A stretch of 13,381 bases of DNA from Bacteroidota bacterium (GCA_005798205.1 SYKJ01000071.1:1-13381), one strand, 5' to 3'. Numbered from the stretch's first letter, positions 1-7,868 are shown. Numbers and translations are program-made. The notes: generated by a model not told the origin, from the letters alone.

Positions 1-2310
1 AATACCAATTATGATAATACAAAAACATGGAGTGGATCTCTGAATTACAATTATACTTTTTCAGGAAAAGCAATAGAACCATTCAAAAAATGGAAAGCTG
101 TTGAAAAAAATAAATATTTAACCCTAGTAAAAGAATTCAATCTTTTTCTTTTGCCTAAAAATGTTTCTTTCAGCAATGAATACTCACGTATTTTCAATCA
201 AAGACAAATTCGGAATAATCTAGTTCCTGATTACGAATTCAGCCCCGTTTATTTAAAAAGATATGATTTGACTAGAAACTACCAAATTGGATACGATTTA
301 ACAAAAAATATCAAAACTACCTTTTCTGCAGTTAACAAAGGATTATTTGAAGAGGGCAACCATGGAATAGACAGAAAGTTAGATCCTGAAGGATACAGAG
401 AAATGCTTGATACAATTCGATCTCAAATAAATACCTTTGGAAAAACAATGGATTATACTCACAATTACTCCATTAGCTATACAATTCCGCTAGAAAAATT
501 TCCATTAACCAATTGGATCAGTGCAAACACAAAATATACTGGAACTTTTAATTGGCAACGCGCTCCTTTAGGTCAAAGTAGTTTTGGAAATACAATTCAA
601 AATAATCGAACAATCAATTTTACCGTCCAGGGTAATTTTATAAATCTTTATAATAAACATCCTTTTTTAAAGAGAGTTTTGAGTAGTGGATCAACGAGTA
701 GAAACAATTTAAACCCCAAAAGTCCCAATGACAAAGGGGATAAAAAAGAAGGTGATAAAACCCCAGATGCAAAAATTGAGGAGTATAAGCCCGAGAAACC
801 AGTTGATAAAATGACTCCCAAAGAACTTCGTAAACATGAGCGAAAAAAGAAACAATGGGAGAGAAAAAAGCGAAAAGAACTCAGATTGAAAGAACAAGAA
901 AAAGAAAAAGTTCCTCTTGTTAAAGGAATGCTTGCTCGAATGGTTATGACTGTTAGAAATGTTTCTGGAACCTACGCTATCAATGACGGGACTTTATTGC
1001 CTGGCTTTAATCAGGAAACTAGAATCTTGGGAATGAATAGCGGCACGACAGATTTAGCAGGATTTATATTTGGAAAACAAGGATATGATCTTTTTGGAAG
1101 GGAAAATGGATACAATGTCGCAGATGTAGCAAGAAATAATAATTGGCTGGTGCAAAACGAAAACTTAAACACCCAATTTACTGCCACTCACTCAGCTAAC
1201 TTAAATCTTAAGTCGACTCTAGAACCATTAAAAGATGTTGTTATTAATCTTAATGTGATTCGAAATTATAGTAATAACAGAAGTTCTTTTTATCGTTGGA
1301 ACCCAAACGATGTAGAATTTCAAAATCAAAGTGAATTTTCAACTCAAAATCTAACTTACTCAACAATTACATTAAATTCTGCATTCACAAAATTAGGTCC
1401 AGAAAACTCCTCAACTGTATTTAATCAGCTTCTAGCAAACCAAAAATTAGTTTCAAATCTTATTGGTGGCCAAAACCCCAATTCAAGTTTACTGCCAAAC
1501 GGTTATAATAATGGTTACTCAGAATCTCAACAAGACGTTGTGATTGGGGCTTTTTTAACTGCTTATTCAGGCAATAAAATTTCTGATAGAACTATTAATC
1601 CATTAAATAATATTCCGCTACCAAATTGGACTATCAATTACACAGGATTAACAAAATTTGAATTCACAAAAAAATTCTTAAAAAATTTTAAATTAAATCA
1701 CGCTTATACTTCTACAATTACTGTTAGTGGCATGCAAACAAATCTTAATGCTACTCAAGATGCTAATGGTTTTGCAACTGCTCTTGATTTAAACAATAAT
1801 TATATCTCAGGAACGCAAATACAAAATATTAAAATCAGTGAGAAATTCGGACCTTTGGTCGGATTTTTAGCAACATGGAATATTTTAGGTAAAAGTTTAA
1901 CTACAAATTTTGAATATCGAACAGATCGGAATACAACGCTCTCTTTAAATAATAACCAAGTTACTGAAGTTTTAGGAAAAGATATTGTTGTTGGAACTGT
2001 CCTTACTTTTCCTAAATTAAAACTTCCATTTCAAGCCATTAAGAAAAATGATTTGATAGTCAACATAAATTTTACATTCAGAGATAATATTATCATTATT
2101 CGTAAGATTATTGAAAATACGAATCAAGCAACCCAAGGACAAAAAGTGATAAGTTTTAAACTAGATGCAAATTACAAGCTAACAGAAAACTTAAATGCTA
2201 TTTTTTATTACGAACAACAAATAAACACTCCAAAAGTCCAAACTAGCTTTCCGACTGGAAATCTTAAAACCGGTATTACAATTCGATACGATCTCAATGG
2301 TTTAAAATGA
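1..2310 (+). CDS. sprA: SprA (Sov) T9SS outer-membrane translocon, C-terminal 769 residues (5' end outside window)
   Basis: The reading frame is open from base 1 to the TGA at 2308-2310, so this is the 3' part of a longer gene; the full family is over 2,000 residues. SprA (Sov in Porphyromonas) forms the very large outer-membrane beta-barrel through which the type IX secretion system exports cargo, and it is needed for gliding in flavobacteria. What is seen: many alternating polar/aromatic strand-like segments (for example NYDLTRNYQIGYDLTK-like repeats), Asn/Tyr/Thr-rich composition, no transmembrane helices, and a C-terminus ending in a strand (LKTGITIRYDLNGLK). I recognise the C-terminal SprA pattern (LLPxFxxExxxLGMN, FNQLLANQ, then closing strands). 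A Lys/Glu-rich block at about 705-915 interrupts the strands and is unusually long and charged. The stop overlaps the start of the next gene. Family assignment is from remembered similarity, not a search. Confidence 0.85.
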   Translation, partial: NTNYDNTKTWSGSLNYNYTFSGKAIEPFKKWKAVEKNKYLTLVKEFNLFLLPKNVSFSNEYSRIFNQRQIRNNLVPDYEFSPVYLKRYDLTRNYQIGYDLTKNIKTTFSAVNKGLFEEGNHGIDRKLDPEGYREMLDTIRSQINTFGKTMDYTHNYSISYTIPLEKFPLTNWISANTKYTGTFNWQRAPLGQSSFGNTIQNNRTINFTVQGNFINLYNKHPFLKRVLSSGSTSRNNLNPKSPNDKGDKKEGDKTPDAKIEEYKPEKPVDKMTPKELRKHERKKKQWERKKRKELRLKEQEKEKVPLVKGMLARMVMTVRNVSGTYAINDGTLLPGFNQETRILGMNSGTTDLAGFIFGKQGYDLFGRENGYNVADVARNNNWLVQNENLNTQFTATHSANLNLKSTLEPLKDVVINLNVIRNYSNNRSSFYRWNPNDVEFQNQSEFSTQNLTYSTITLNSAFTKLGPENSSTVFNQLLANQKLVSNLIGGQNPNSSLLPNGYNNGYSESQQDVVIGAFLTAYSGNKISDRTINPLNNIPLPNWTINYTGLTKFEFTKKFLKNFKLNHAYTSTITVSGMQTNLNATQDANGFATALDLNNNYISGTQIQNIKISEKFGPLVGFLATWNILGKSLTTNFEYRTDRNTTLSLNNNQVTEVLGKDIVVGTVLTFPKLKLPFQAIKKNDLIVNINFTFRDNIIIIRKIIENTNQATQGQKVISFKLDANYKLTENLNAIFYYEQQINTPKVQTSFPTGNLKTGITIRYDLNGLK

Positions 2311-2753
2311 TAAAAATTAGATCTGCAATACCAGGAGACGAAAAAGCTATTTTTTTCTTGATTCAAGAACTTGCTCTTTATGAAAAAGCACCAGAGCAAG
2401 TAACGAATAGTTCAGCACAGCTAAAAATTGATCTATTTGAAACTGCCGTTTGTGAGGCTATTGTTGCAGAAAGAGATAAAGAAATTATTGGGTTTGCACT
2501 TTATTATACATCTTATTCCACCTGGAAAGGACTTAGTCTTTATCTTGAAGATTTTTATGTGAAAGCAAATCATCGTAAATGTGGTGTTGGCACCTTACTT
2601 TTTGACAAAGTAGTTGCCCTTGCAAAAGAAAAAAAAGTAAAAAGATTGGATTGGCAAGTTTTAGAATGGAATAAATTAGCCATCGATTTCTACGAAAAAA
2701 AGGGAGCCGAACTTAGCAACGAATGGACGAATGGTAGAATTTATTTTGATTAA
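2307..2753 (+). CDS. GNAT-family N-acetyltransferase, SSAT/diamine acetyltransferase-like
   Basis: A complete 148-residue protein with the GNAT fold, which transfers acetyl from acetyl-CoA to an amine. The acetyl-CoA pyrophosphate-binding motif R/QxxGxG/A is seen as RKCGVG at residues 90-95, preceded by the strand LYLEDFYV (78-85). It is followed by LDWQVLEWN (114-122) and AIDFYEKKGA (125-134), where Tyr129 sits in the usual general-acid position. The TYSTWKG-like stretch, LEDFYV and WQVLEWN resemble spermidine/spermine N1-acetyltransferase (diamine acetyltransferase) relatives, so a small polyamine or amino compound is a plausible substrate, but specificity cannot be read from sequence. The ATG at 2307 overlaps the sprA stop (ATGA), implying translational coupling and co-transcription with sprA. 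Length is normal for the family. Cytoplasmic: no signal peptide. Confidence 0.85.
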   Translation: MIKIRSAIPGDEKAIFFLIQELALYEKAPEQVTNSSAQLKIDLFETAVCEAIVAERDKEIIGFALYYTSYSTWKGLSLYLEDFYVKANHRKCGVGTLLFDKVVALAKEKKVKRLDWQVLEWNKLAIDFYEKKGAELSNEWTNGRIYFD

Positions 2754-2910
2754 AAATTCTAAGGTCTAAATACTTATCTTATAAATTAAAAAAATTGTTT
2801 TAATTGATCGATCAAAGATCAAATATTCGATAGGTCTCCAAAAATATTCGCTTAAAATTAGAATTCGTTCATCTTCAATAACTTAAAGAATAAAAAACAC
2901 TTATATTTAT
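2754..2910. other. AT-rich convergent intergenic region, 5' part, with a 12-nt palindrome
   Basis: First part of the 370-base gap between the GNAT stop and the stop of the opposite-strand secreted protein. No credible coding frame was seen. It holds a perfect 12-base palindrome, TTGATCGATCAA at 2803-2814, followed closely by another GATCAA, and a loose -7-like box TATATTTA at 2902-2909 (7 of 8 positions of TANNTTTG). No clear TTG -33 element lies at the right distance before that box, so the promoter reading is weak. The palindrome could be an operator or chance in AT-rich DNA. Confidence 0.4.
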
Positions 2911-2916
2911 ATTAGT

Positions 2917-3121
2917 TAAAAGGATTAACAGAATTCTTCTTATGTAAATTATGTTGACGACTGTTTGGAGAGGCAGTTTTATTTCTAGTTTGATAATTTC
3001 AATAATTTAAGTCAACCCGATTAATTTTCATAAGAAGACTCTGTTTCCAAAAAAAGTAGCACCTAGACTTAAACGTCTAAATTTTATAGAAAGACTTCTG
3101 TTCACCACAGAAGTCTTTTTT
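2917..3121 (+). ncRNA. Candidate structured small RNA (long imperfect helix plus terminator), possibly 6S-like
   Basis: Between two convergent genes, bases 2927-3045 fold on paper into one long rod of four helices: AACAGA 2927-2932 with TCTGTT 3040-3045; TCTTCTTATG 2935-2944 with CATAAGAAGA 3029-3038; AAATTA 2946-2951 with TAATTT 3022-3027, separated by a single T-T mismatch; and GTTGAC 2953-2958 with GTCAAC 3011-3016. That gives 28 pairs over 119 bases. The apical part (2959-3010) can form two small hairpins, ACTG/CAGT (2960-2963/2974-2977) and TTGA/TCAA (2990-2993/2999-3002). An intrinsic terminator follows at 3089-3121, so the plus strand is the likely transcript. A weak -7 box at 2902-2909 would start it near 2917; the 5' end is a guess. 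Rod shape and size recall 6S-type RNAs known in Flavobacteria, but I cannot confirm the family. A long 3' UTR structure is the alternative. Confidence 0.5.
3089..3121. terminator. Rho-independent terminator, mainly for plus-strand transcription
   Basis: Perfect inverted repeat AAGACTTCTG (3091-3100) and CAGAAGTCTT (3108-3117) around a 7-base loop, extendable by an A-T pair (3090/3118), followed by a T-run to 3121. The T-run is on the plus side, so it best ends transcripts from the left (the sprA-GNAT unit and/or the RNA candidate). It lies 3 bases past the stop of the minus-strand secreted protein gene and may also act in that direction, though the minus-side T-tract is poor. Confidence 0.85.
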
Positions 3122-3123
3122 AT

Positions 3124-4515
3124 TTATAAAAGCACCAACTTCTTCGTAAAATATTCAATTTCATTGAGGTAATTTAAATAACGAAGTTGAATAAAATAAA
3201 CTCCAGATTTAAAAGGTAATTCAAATGCATAATTTGAAGTGTTGTTAACTTCTTGTTCCATCAAACTATTACCGAGTGCGTCGAAAAGTGAAAAAGAGAA
3301 GCTATTAACATTACTGGGAACGGAAATTGTAGCAAATTCTGATTTATTAAGGGGATTAGGATAAAGAATAAAACCAGACGAGGGGGCAAGATTTAGAAAT
3401 TGAGAGCGATCGAAATCAAAAAGAAATAAGCCGTTTTTTCTATCAGAAACAATAATTCGCTCACTTGTATAGAGCATATAAATACCCCATGCACCAAACA
3501 TAGAAAATGTTTCTCCTGGCTCATCAACATAGGTGTCGAAAGCTGCAATTTCAATTGGAATTTCTGTTCTAAGGTCAAAAATCCTTAAGCCATCATTATA
3601 GTAAGCAACAAAAGCAAAATCATCGGTGATTTGAATATTGTGAGGAGTTTTAGGAAAACTCTTATCGCTCGATTCGAATAGTTTTTCCACTGTTAAAGAA
3701 AAATCTGGATTCAATTTGCATTTTTTAATTCTGAGTCCAGCATTTTCATCTGCAAAAACATAGGTCGAATTTGTTGGACTTAACCAACCTTGATGGTTGA
3801 AACCTTGGTCAGGATAAAAAGCAAGATTATTGAGGTACTGTGGTTGTTCTGCTTGCGAAAAATCATACATACGAATTCCTTCATCGCCACAATTTAAAAT
3901 CGCTAAATTATCACGAACAAAAATATCGTGAACTTGAGTTATATCTGAAGGTCCTGACCAAACTAAACTAGGATTTATTGGATCTTCAAGAGAAAAAACA
4001 CACATGGGAATTAACGATTGTTCTATGCCATTTAAAATTGGCTTAACTGAACATAAATAAAGTAATGCATTGGAGGTGTCAATAAAAAGATTATGTGTTT
4101 TTCCAAAAAAATTGTTTTGTAAATCTCTTACCAAATGAATAGAATCTGGCAGATAAGATAAATCCATTATTTGTAAACTACTAGAGCCTTCGTCGCCAAC
4201 TGCATAAGCATATTGTCGGTATGTTTTATACTCCCGATGTATCGCTTGTGCGCTTATGAATCGCCCAGGAATAAAATCCAGAAAATCTAATTTGTTAGTA
4301 TTTGTTAACTCAAAAAAATGCGCTCCTTCAGTGGAACCAAGAATAGCATATTCATTTCCATTTCTCTCAAAACCCCAGCAACTAGAATAGCGAACATTGT
4401 TGGAACTCGTTAGTATTGTATCTGAATTCCAAACATCTAAAAGCGTAATATTTTGAATATACTGGCCGAGTGCAGAAAAATTAATAAAACACAAAATAAA
4501 TGGTAAAAACCTCAT
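3124..4515 (-). CDS. Secreted choice-of-anchor B/LVIVD-repeat-like protein with T9SS type A sorting domain
   Basis: A complete 463-residue exported protein. Residues 1-18 are a signal peptide (hydrophobic PFILCFINFSALGQ), and the ATG at 4515 is the start that places it correctly. The middle (about 25-370) repeats beta-propeller-like blades: a GNEYAILGSTEGAHFFEL unit (53-70), YAYAVGDEGSSSLQIMDLS (102-120), VHDIFVRDNLAILNCGDEGIRMYDF (195-219), NIQITDDFAFVAYYNDGLRIFDL (293-315) and ERIIVSDRKNGLFLFDF (352-368). These match the choice-of-anchor B/LVIVD pattern; such proteins are extracellular and their substrates are unknown. Residues 380-463 form a T9SS type A C-terminal sorting domain: YPNP near 385, GVYFIQL near 438 and the terminal KKLVLL. 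It should therefore be exported through the SprA translocon encoded in the same window and then anchored or released. It lies convergent with the sprA unit and has its own promoter. Confidence 0.85.
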   Translation of the reverse strand: MRFLPFILCFINFSALGQYIQNITLLDVWNSDTILTSSNNVRYSSCWGFERNGNEYAILGSTEGAHFFELTNTNKLDFLDFIPGRFISAQAIHREYKTYRQYAYAVGDEGSSSLQIMDLSYLPDSIHLVRDLQNNFFGKTHNLFIDTSNALLYLCSVKPILNGIEQSLIPMCVFSLEDPINPSLVWSGPSDITQVHDIFVRDNLAILNCGDEGIRMYDFSQAEQPQYLNNLAFYPDQGFNHQGWLSPTNSTYVFADENAGLRIKKCKLNPDFSLTVEKLFESSDKSFPKTPHNIQITDDFAFVAYYNDGLRIFDLRTEIPIEIAAFDTYVDEPGETFSMFGAWGIYMLYTSERIIVSDRKNGLFLFDFDRSQFLNLAPSSGFILYPNPLNKSEFATISVPSNVNSFSFSLFDALGNSLMEQEVNNTSNYAFELPFKSGVYFIQLRYLNYLNEIEYFTKKLVLL

Positions 4516-4549
4516 CTTATGGTTTGGCTTATTTATTTTTAAGTATCTA

Positions 4550-4580
4550 CAAATCTTATCACAATATTAAACGAGGCAAA
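4550..4580 (-). promoter_or_regulatory. Bacteroidota-type promoter for the T9SS-secreted protein gene
   Basis: On the minus strand, TTTG (plus 4577-4580) is followed after exactly 19 bases by AAGATTTG (plus 4550-4557). The Bacteroidota consensus is TTTG-N19-TANNTTTG, so this matches 11 of 12 fixed or near-fixed positions. Transcription would start around 4543-4544, leaving a leader of about 28 bases before the ATG at 4515. It lies between the metK stop and this gene, indicating separate transcription from metK. Confidence 0.55.
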
Positions 4581-4589
4581 AAATTAAGT

Positions 4590-5846
4590 TTAAATATTGA
4601 ATTTTGCTTTCACCTTATCTACAAAATCTAATTTTTCCCATGTAAATAACTCTACTTCTTTAGAAATTTCTGAGCCATCTGGAGATTTGAATTTCTTAGT
4701 GACTATTTCATTTTTTCTGCCCATGTGGCCATAAGCAGCTGTTTCTTGGTAGATAGGATTTCTTAATTTTAATCTTTGCTCTATAAAATACGGGCGCATA
4801 TCAAAAATCTCACTAATCTTGATCGCAATCTCGCCATCACTAAGACCAATTTTTGCTGTTCCGTAAGTATCAACAAATAAACCACAAGGTTTAGCTACAC
4901 CAATTGCATAAGAAACTTGTACCAAAATCTCGTCACACAAACCTGCAGCAACAACATTTTTGGCTATGTGCCGTGTAGCATATGCAGCAGATCGATCCAC
5001 TTTTGATGGGTCTTTTCCTGAAAATGCTCCTCCGCCGTGTGCTCCTTTTCCACCATAGGTGTCAACAATAATTTTTCGACCGGTAAGTCCAGTGTCGCCA
5101 TGTGGCCCACCAATTACAAATTTTCCCGTAGGATTTATGTGATAAGTTATCTCATTATTAAATAAGACTTGAAGTTCTGGTTTTAATTTAGCTTTTACTC
5201 GAGGCATAACTATTTCAATCATGTCTTTTTTTATTTTCGCCAACATTTTTGCTTCTTCATCAAAATCATCGTGCTGAGTAGAAACGACAATAGTATCGAT
5301 ACGTTGAGGGACATTATCGTCTGAATATTCAATAGTTACCTGAGACTTTGCATCTGGTCGTAAATACGGTATTAAAGAGCTTTCGTTATTGCGAATACTT
5401 GAAACTTCCTGTAAAATTTTATGTGCTAAATCCAATGCAAGGGGCATGTAATTATCTGTTTCTTTCGTTGCATAACCAAACATCATTCCTTGATCTCCAG
5501 CACCCTGATCCTCAGGATTAGTTCTTTCAACACCTTGATTTATATCCGATGATTGCTCATGAATTGCAGAAAAAATACCACAGGAATTTGCATCAAACAT
5601 ATACTCTGATTTTGTGTATCCAATACCACGAATTGTATCTCTTGCAATGGCTTGAACATCGAGGTACGATTTTGATTTTACCTCACCCGCCAAAACAACC
5701 TGCCCAGTTGTAACGAGCGTTTCGCAAGCTACTTTTGATGTTGGATCAAAAGCCATAAAATGATCTATTAATGCATCAGAAATTTGATCTGCAACTTTAT
5801 CTGGATGTCCTTCGGAAACAGATTCAGAGGTAAAAAGATATGCCAT
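4590..5846 (-). CDS. metK: S-adenosylmethionine synthase (methionine adenosyltransferase)
   Basis: A complete 418-residue MetK, which makes S-adenosylmethionine from methionine and ATP with release of phosphate and pyrophosphate; it is cytoplasmic and normally a tetramer. The diagnostic motifs are all present: [13 protein letters not shown] at residues 5-17 with the catalytic His14, the nonapeptide-type [12 protein letters not shown] at 115-126, [12 protein letters not shown] at 247-258, and the P-loop-like GGGAFSGKD at 271-279 followed by KVDRSAAYA. All three MAT domains are intact. Length is in the range of Bacteroidota homologues, which run longer than the roughly 384 residues of E. coli MetK. 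ATG start at 5846. The 55-base upstream gap contains a possible promoter but is too short for a full SAM riboswitch. It follows the paaG-paaH unit on the same strand and may also receive read-through from it. Confidence 0.98.
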   Translation of the reverse strand: MAYLFTSESVSEGHPDKVADQISDALIDHFMAFDPTSKVACETLVTTGQVVLAGEVKSKSYLDVQAIARDTIRGIGYTKSEYMFDANSCGIFSAIHEQSSDINQGVERTNPEDQGAGDQGMMFGYATKETDNYMPLALDLAHKILQEVSSIRNNESSLIPYLRPDAKSQVTIEYSDDNVPQRIDTIVVSTQHDDFDEEAKMLAKIKKDMIEIVMPRVKAKLKPELQVLFNNEITYHINPTGKFVIGGPHGDTGLTGRKIIVDTYGGKGAHGGGAFSGKDPSKVDRSAAYATRHIAKNVVAAGLCDEILVQVSYAIGVAKPCGLFVDTYGTAKIGLSDGEIAIKISEIFDMRPYFIEQRLKLRNPIYQETAAYGHMGRKNEIVTKKFKSPDGSEISKEVELFTWEKLDFVDKVKAKFNI

Positions 5847-5864
5847 TGTGCTAAATTTAAGTGA

Positions 5865-5898
5865 TAAAGATACAAATATTCAATGGCTTGCTTTACAA
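5865..5898 (-). promoter_or_regulatory. Possible metK promoter
   Basis: On the minus strand, TTG (plus 5896-5898) is followed after 23 bases by TATCTTTA (plus 5865-5872), which is 7 of 8 positions of the Bacteroidota -7 box TANNTTTG. Spacing is at the long end of the usual range. It would give a leader of about 10-15 bases. A second partial box, AATATTTG, overlaps just upstream. The -33 half overlaps the gene gap directly after the paaH stop. Confidence 0.35.
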
Positions 5899-5901
5899 TT
5901 T

Positions 5902-7071
5902 TTATCCCTTAGGGAAAAAAGTTTCATTATGCTTTACCATTCGTCGCAGTAAAGGATTAGGCCGATAGCGATCTTCGCCATATTCATCAAACAAGTGTTG
6001 CAGTTGATTTAGTATATTTTCCAAGCCTATTTCATCTGCCCATGCCAATAAACCCTTAGGATAATTAACCCCTTTTGTCATTGCTAAATCGATGTCTTCT
6101 ACTGAAGCGACTTGCATAAAAACTGCATCAATTGCTTCATTAATAAGTAAAGCCAAAATGCGAGAGAAAATTTGATTTCCAAGTTCTTCGTTTTTATTTG
6201 GAACTGGAAGAACTGCACCTTCGGAATAGTCATAGAAGCCTCTACCTGTTTTACGACCATAAAATCCTGCTTCTTTGTGTCTTTTTTGAGTAAATGAAGG
6301 CTTAAAGCGCGGATCATAATAAAAAGCAGTAAAGACCGATTCAGTAACTGAATAATTCACATCATTACCGATGTAATCCATCAAAGTAAAAGGCCCCATT
6401 TTGAACCCACCGAAATGTGTCATCGCCCAATCAATCGTTGCAAAGTCTGCAATTCCCTCCTCATATATTCGCAAAGCTTCACCGTAAAATGGTCGAGCAA
6501 CACGATTCACAATAAATCCTGGCGTGTCTTTACAAACTACAACAGTTTTTCCCCAGTTTTTAATTAATTCGACAGTTGAATTCACTATTTCCGCACTCGT
6601 TTGAACTGCAGGAATAATTTCCACTAAAGGCATTATTGGAGCAGGATTAAAGAAATGAATTCCTATTATCCGATTTGGGTTTTTCAAAACTGAACCAATT
6701 GAAGCGATGGATAAAGAAGATGTATTGCTAGCTAGAATACAATCTTGGGAAACAATTTCTTCAATGGATTTGAAAACTGTATGTTTAACAGATAAATCCT
6801 CTATAATAGCTTCTATTATCAGGTTACAGGGCGCAAAAGAATGAAGGTCAGCAGAGTACGTAATTCGTTGTTCTATCTCTAATTTATCAGAGCTGCTAAT
6901 TTTTTCTTTTTCAATTAATTTAGTTAAAATTGCTGAAAGATTTGATTTTGCTTTCTCTAATTGACTAGGATTTACATCAACTAAAAAAACATGGCAGCCT
7001 TTCTGAGCTGCAACTTGTGCAATACCAACGCCCATTGTACCTGCTCCTAAAACTCCAATAATTCGCTTCAT
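5902..7071 (-). CDS. paaH: NAD-dependent 3-hydroxyacyl-CoA dehydrogenase, PaaH-like, with duplicated C-terminal domain
   Basis: A complete 389-residue soluble enzyme that oxidises 3-hydroxyacyl-CoA to 3-ketoacyl-CoA with NAD+. The Rossmann motif GAGTMG is at residues 9-14, and the acidic VDV (Asp32) at the end of beta-2 indicates NAD rather than NADP. The dehydrogenase signature IIGIHFFNPAP places catalytic His139, with Glu151 of VEII as its partner, then DTPGFIVNR (182-190). The first C-terminal helical domain is about 183-285 (GFYGRKTGRGFYDY). A second copy follows at about 298-385 (LLINEAIDAV, DIDLAMTKGVNYPKGLLAWAD). Short-chain enzymes of about 285 residues have only the first; PaaH-type proteins have both. 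It starts 6 bases after the stop of the upstream hydratase gene, so the two form an operon and act on consecutive steps. Role in phenylacetate versus fatty acid degradation is inferred. Confidence 0.88.
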   Translation of the reverse strand: MKRIIGVLGAGTMGVGIAQVAAQKGCHVFLVDVNPSQLEKAKSNLSAILTKLIEKEKISSSDKLEIEQRITYSADLHSFAPCNLIIEAIIEDLSVKHTVFKSIEEIVSQDCILASNTSSLSIASIGSVLKNPNRIIGIHFFNPAPIMPLVEIIPAVQTSAEIVNSTVELIKNWGKTVVVCKDTPGFIVNRVARPFYGEALRIYEEGIADFATIDWAMTHFGGFKMGPFTLMDYIGNDVNYSVTESVFTAFYYDPRFKPSFTQKRHKEAGFYGRKTGRGFYDYSEGAVLPVPNKNEELGNQIFSRILALLINEAIDAVFMQVASVEDIDLAMTKGVNYPKGLLAWADEIGLENILNQLQHLFDEYGEDRYRPNPLLRRMVKHNETFFPKG

Positions 7072-7077
7072 CTTAGT

Positions 7078-7851
7078 TTATTTACCTTTAAATTGAGGTG
7101 TTCTTTTCTGTAAAAATGCATTCACTCCCTCAGCAAAATCATCTGTTTGTCCTGCTGCTGTTTGTAGTTTTTCCTCCAACTCTAGTTGGTCTTCCAATGA
7201 GTTAAAAAGACCAAGATTTACTGCCTTTTTTGTTAAACCAAGACCTTTTGTTGGCATTGTGGCAAGTTGCTCAGAAAAACGCGTAATCTCATTTGAAAAA
7301 TCGTCGTCATCTACAACTTTATAAATCATATTTAATTTTTCTGCTTCCTCAGCTGAAACTTTATCTCCTGTCATCATCAAAGCAAGTGCTTTTTGGATAC
7401 CAATTAAACGAGGTAAAAAAAATGTTCCTCCAGAATCAGGAATTAAGCCAATTTTTGAAAATGCCTGAATAAATGAAGCAGATTTTTTTGCAAAAATAAT
7501 ATCACAAGCCAACGCTATGTTTGCTCCTGCTCCTGCAGCAACTCCGTTCACAGCGGCAATGACAGGCTTTTCAAGCTCCCGTATTTTTAAAATAATTGGA
7601 TTGTAATGATCTCTGACAATCGTTTGTAAATCTGGGCCCTCAGTATCTGTTGCCTCAGCTAAATCTTGACCCGCAGAGAAAGCTTTCCCTTCTCCCGTTA
7701 AAACAATAACCCGAACATTCTCATCTTCTGCACATGCGTCTAGAGCAGCTTGTAACTGAAAAGCCATCGTTTGATTGAAAGAATTATAAACGTTCGGTCT
7801 ATTTAAGGTTAATGTACAAACTCCGTTGCTATCTGCTCTTACTATTTCCAT
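7078..7851 (-). CDS. paaG: Enoyl-CoA hydratase/isomerase, PaaG-type
   Basis: A complete 257-residue crotonase-fold protein. It contains the oxyanion-hole and CoA segments GKAFSAGQDL (55-64) and KPVIAAVNGVAAGAGANIALACD (95-117), then SASFIQAFSKIGLIPDSGGTFFLPR, where Asp139 is the position of the PaaG catalytic aspartate. The family's second glutamate of ordinary hydratases is absent around residue 115 (ANIALA), which favours the isomerase type. The block from YNPIILKIRELEKP to LIPDSGG closely resembles PaaG, the ring-epoxide isomerase that makes oxepin-CoA in phenylacetate catabolism; the C-terminal GQTDDFAEGVNAFLQKRTPQF also fits. No other paa genes (paaABCDE, paaK, paaZ) are in this window, so a general beta-oxidation isomerase remains possible. 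The ATG at 7851 follows a good promoter -7 box. Confidence 0.85.
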   Translation of the reverse strand: MEIVRADSNGVCTLTLNRPNVYNSFNQTMAFQLQAALDACAEDENVRVIVLTGEGKAFSAGQDLAEATDTEGPDLQTIVRDHYNPIILKIRELEKPVIAAVNGVAAGAGANIALACDIIFAKKSASFIQAFSKIGLIPDSGGTFFLPRLIGIQKALALMMTGDKVSAEEAEKLNMIYKVVDDDDFSNEITRFSEQLATMPTKGLGLTKKAVNLGLFNSLEDQLELEEKLQTAAGQTDDFAEGVNAFLQKRTPQFKGK

Positions 7852-7868
7852 ACCACTATTTTATGTTA

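Noticed and set aside
709..897. Minus-strand 62-residue Phe-rich frame
   Set aside because: It is the complement of the Lys-rich codons of the sprA insertion, which read as Phe/Leu on the opposite strand.
2754..3123. tmRNA or tRNA gene in the convergent gap
   Set aside because: No acceptor stem with a T-arm motif GGTTCGAATCC or tag-peptide frame was found.
5847..5901. SAM riboswitch upstream of metK
   Set aside because: The gap is only 55 bases, has no long helix, and is largely explained by a promoter.
5905..5920. Short CCCTTAGGG palindrome as a terminator after paaH
   Set aside because: Only a 3-base stem with a 3-base loop and it lies across the final codons of paaH.
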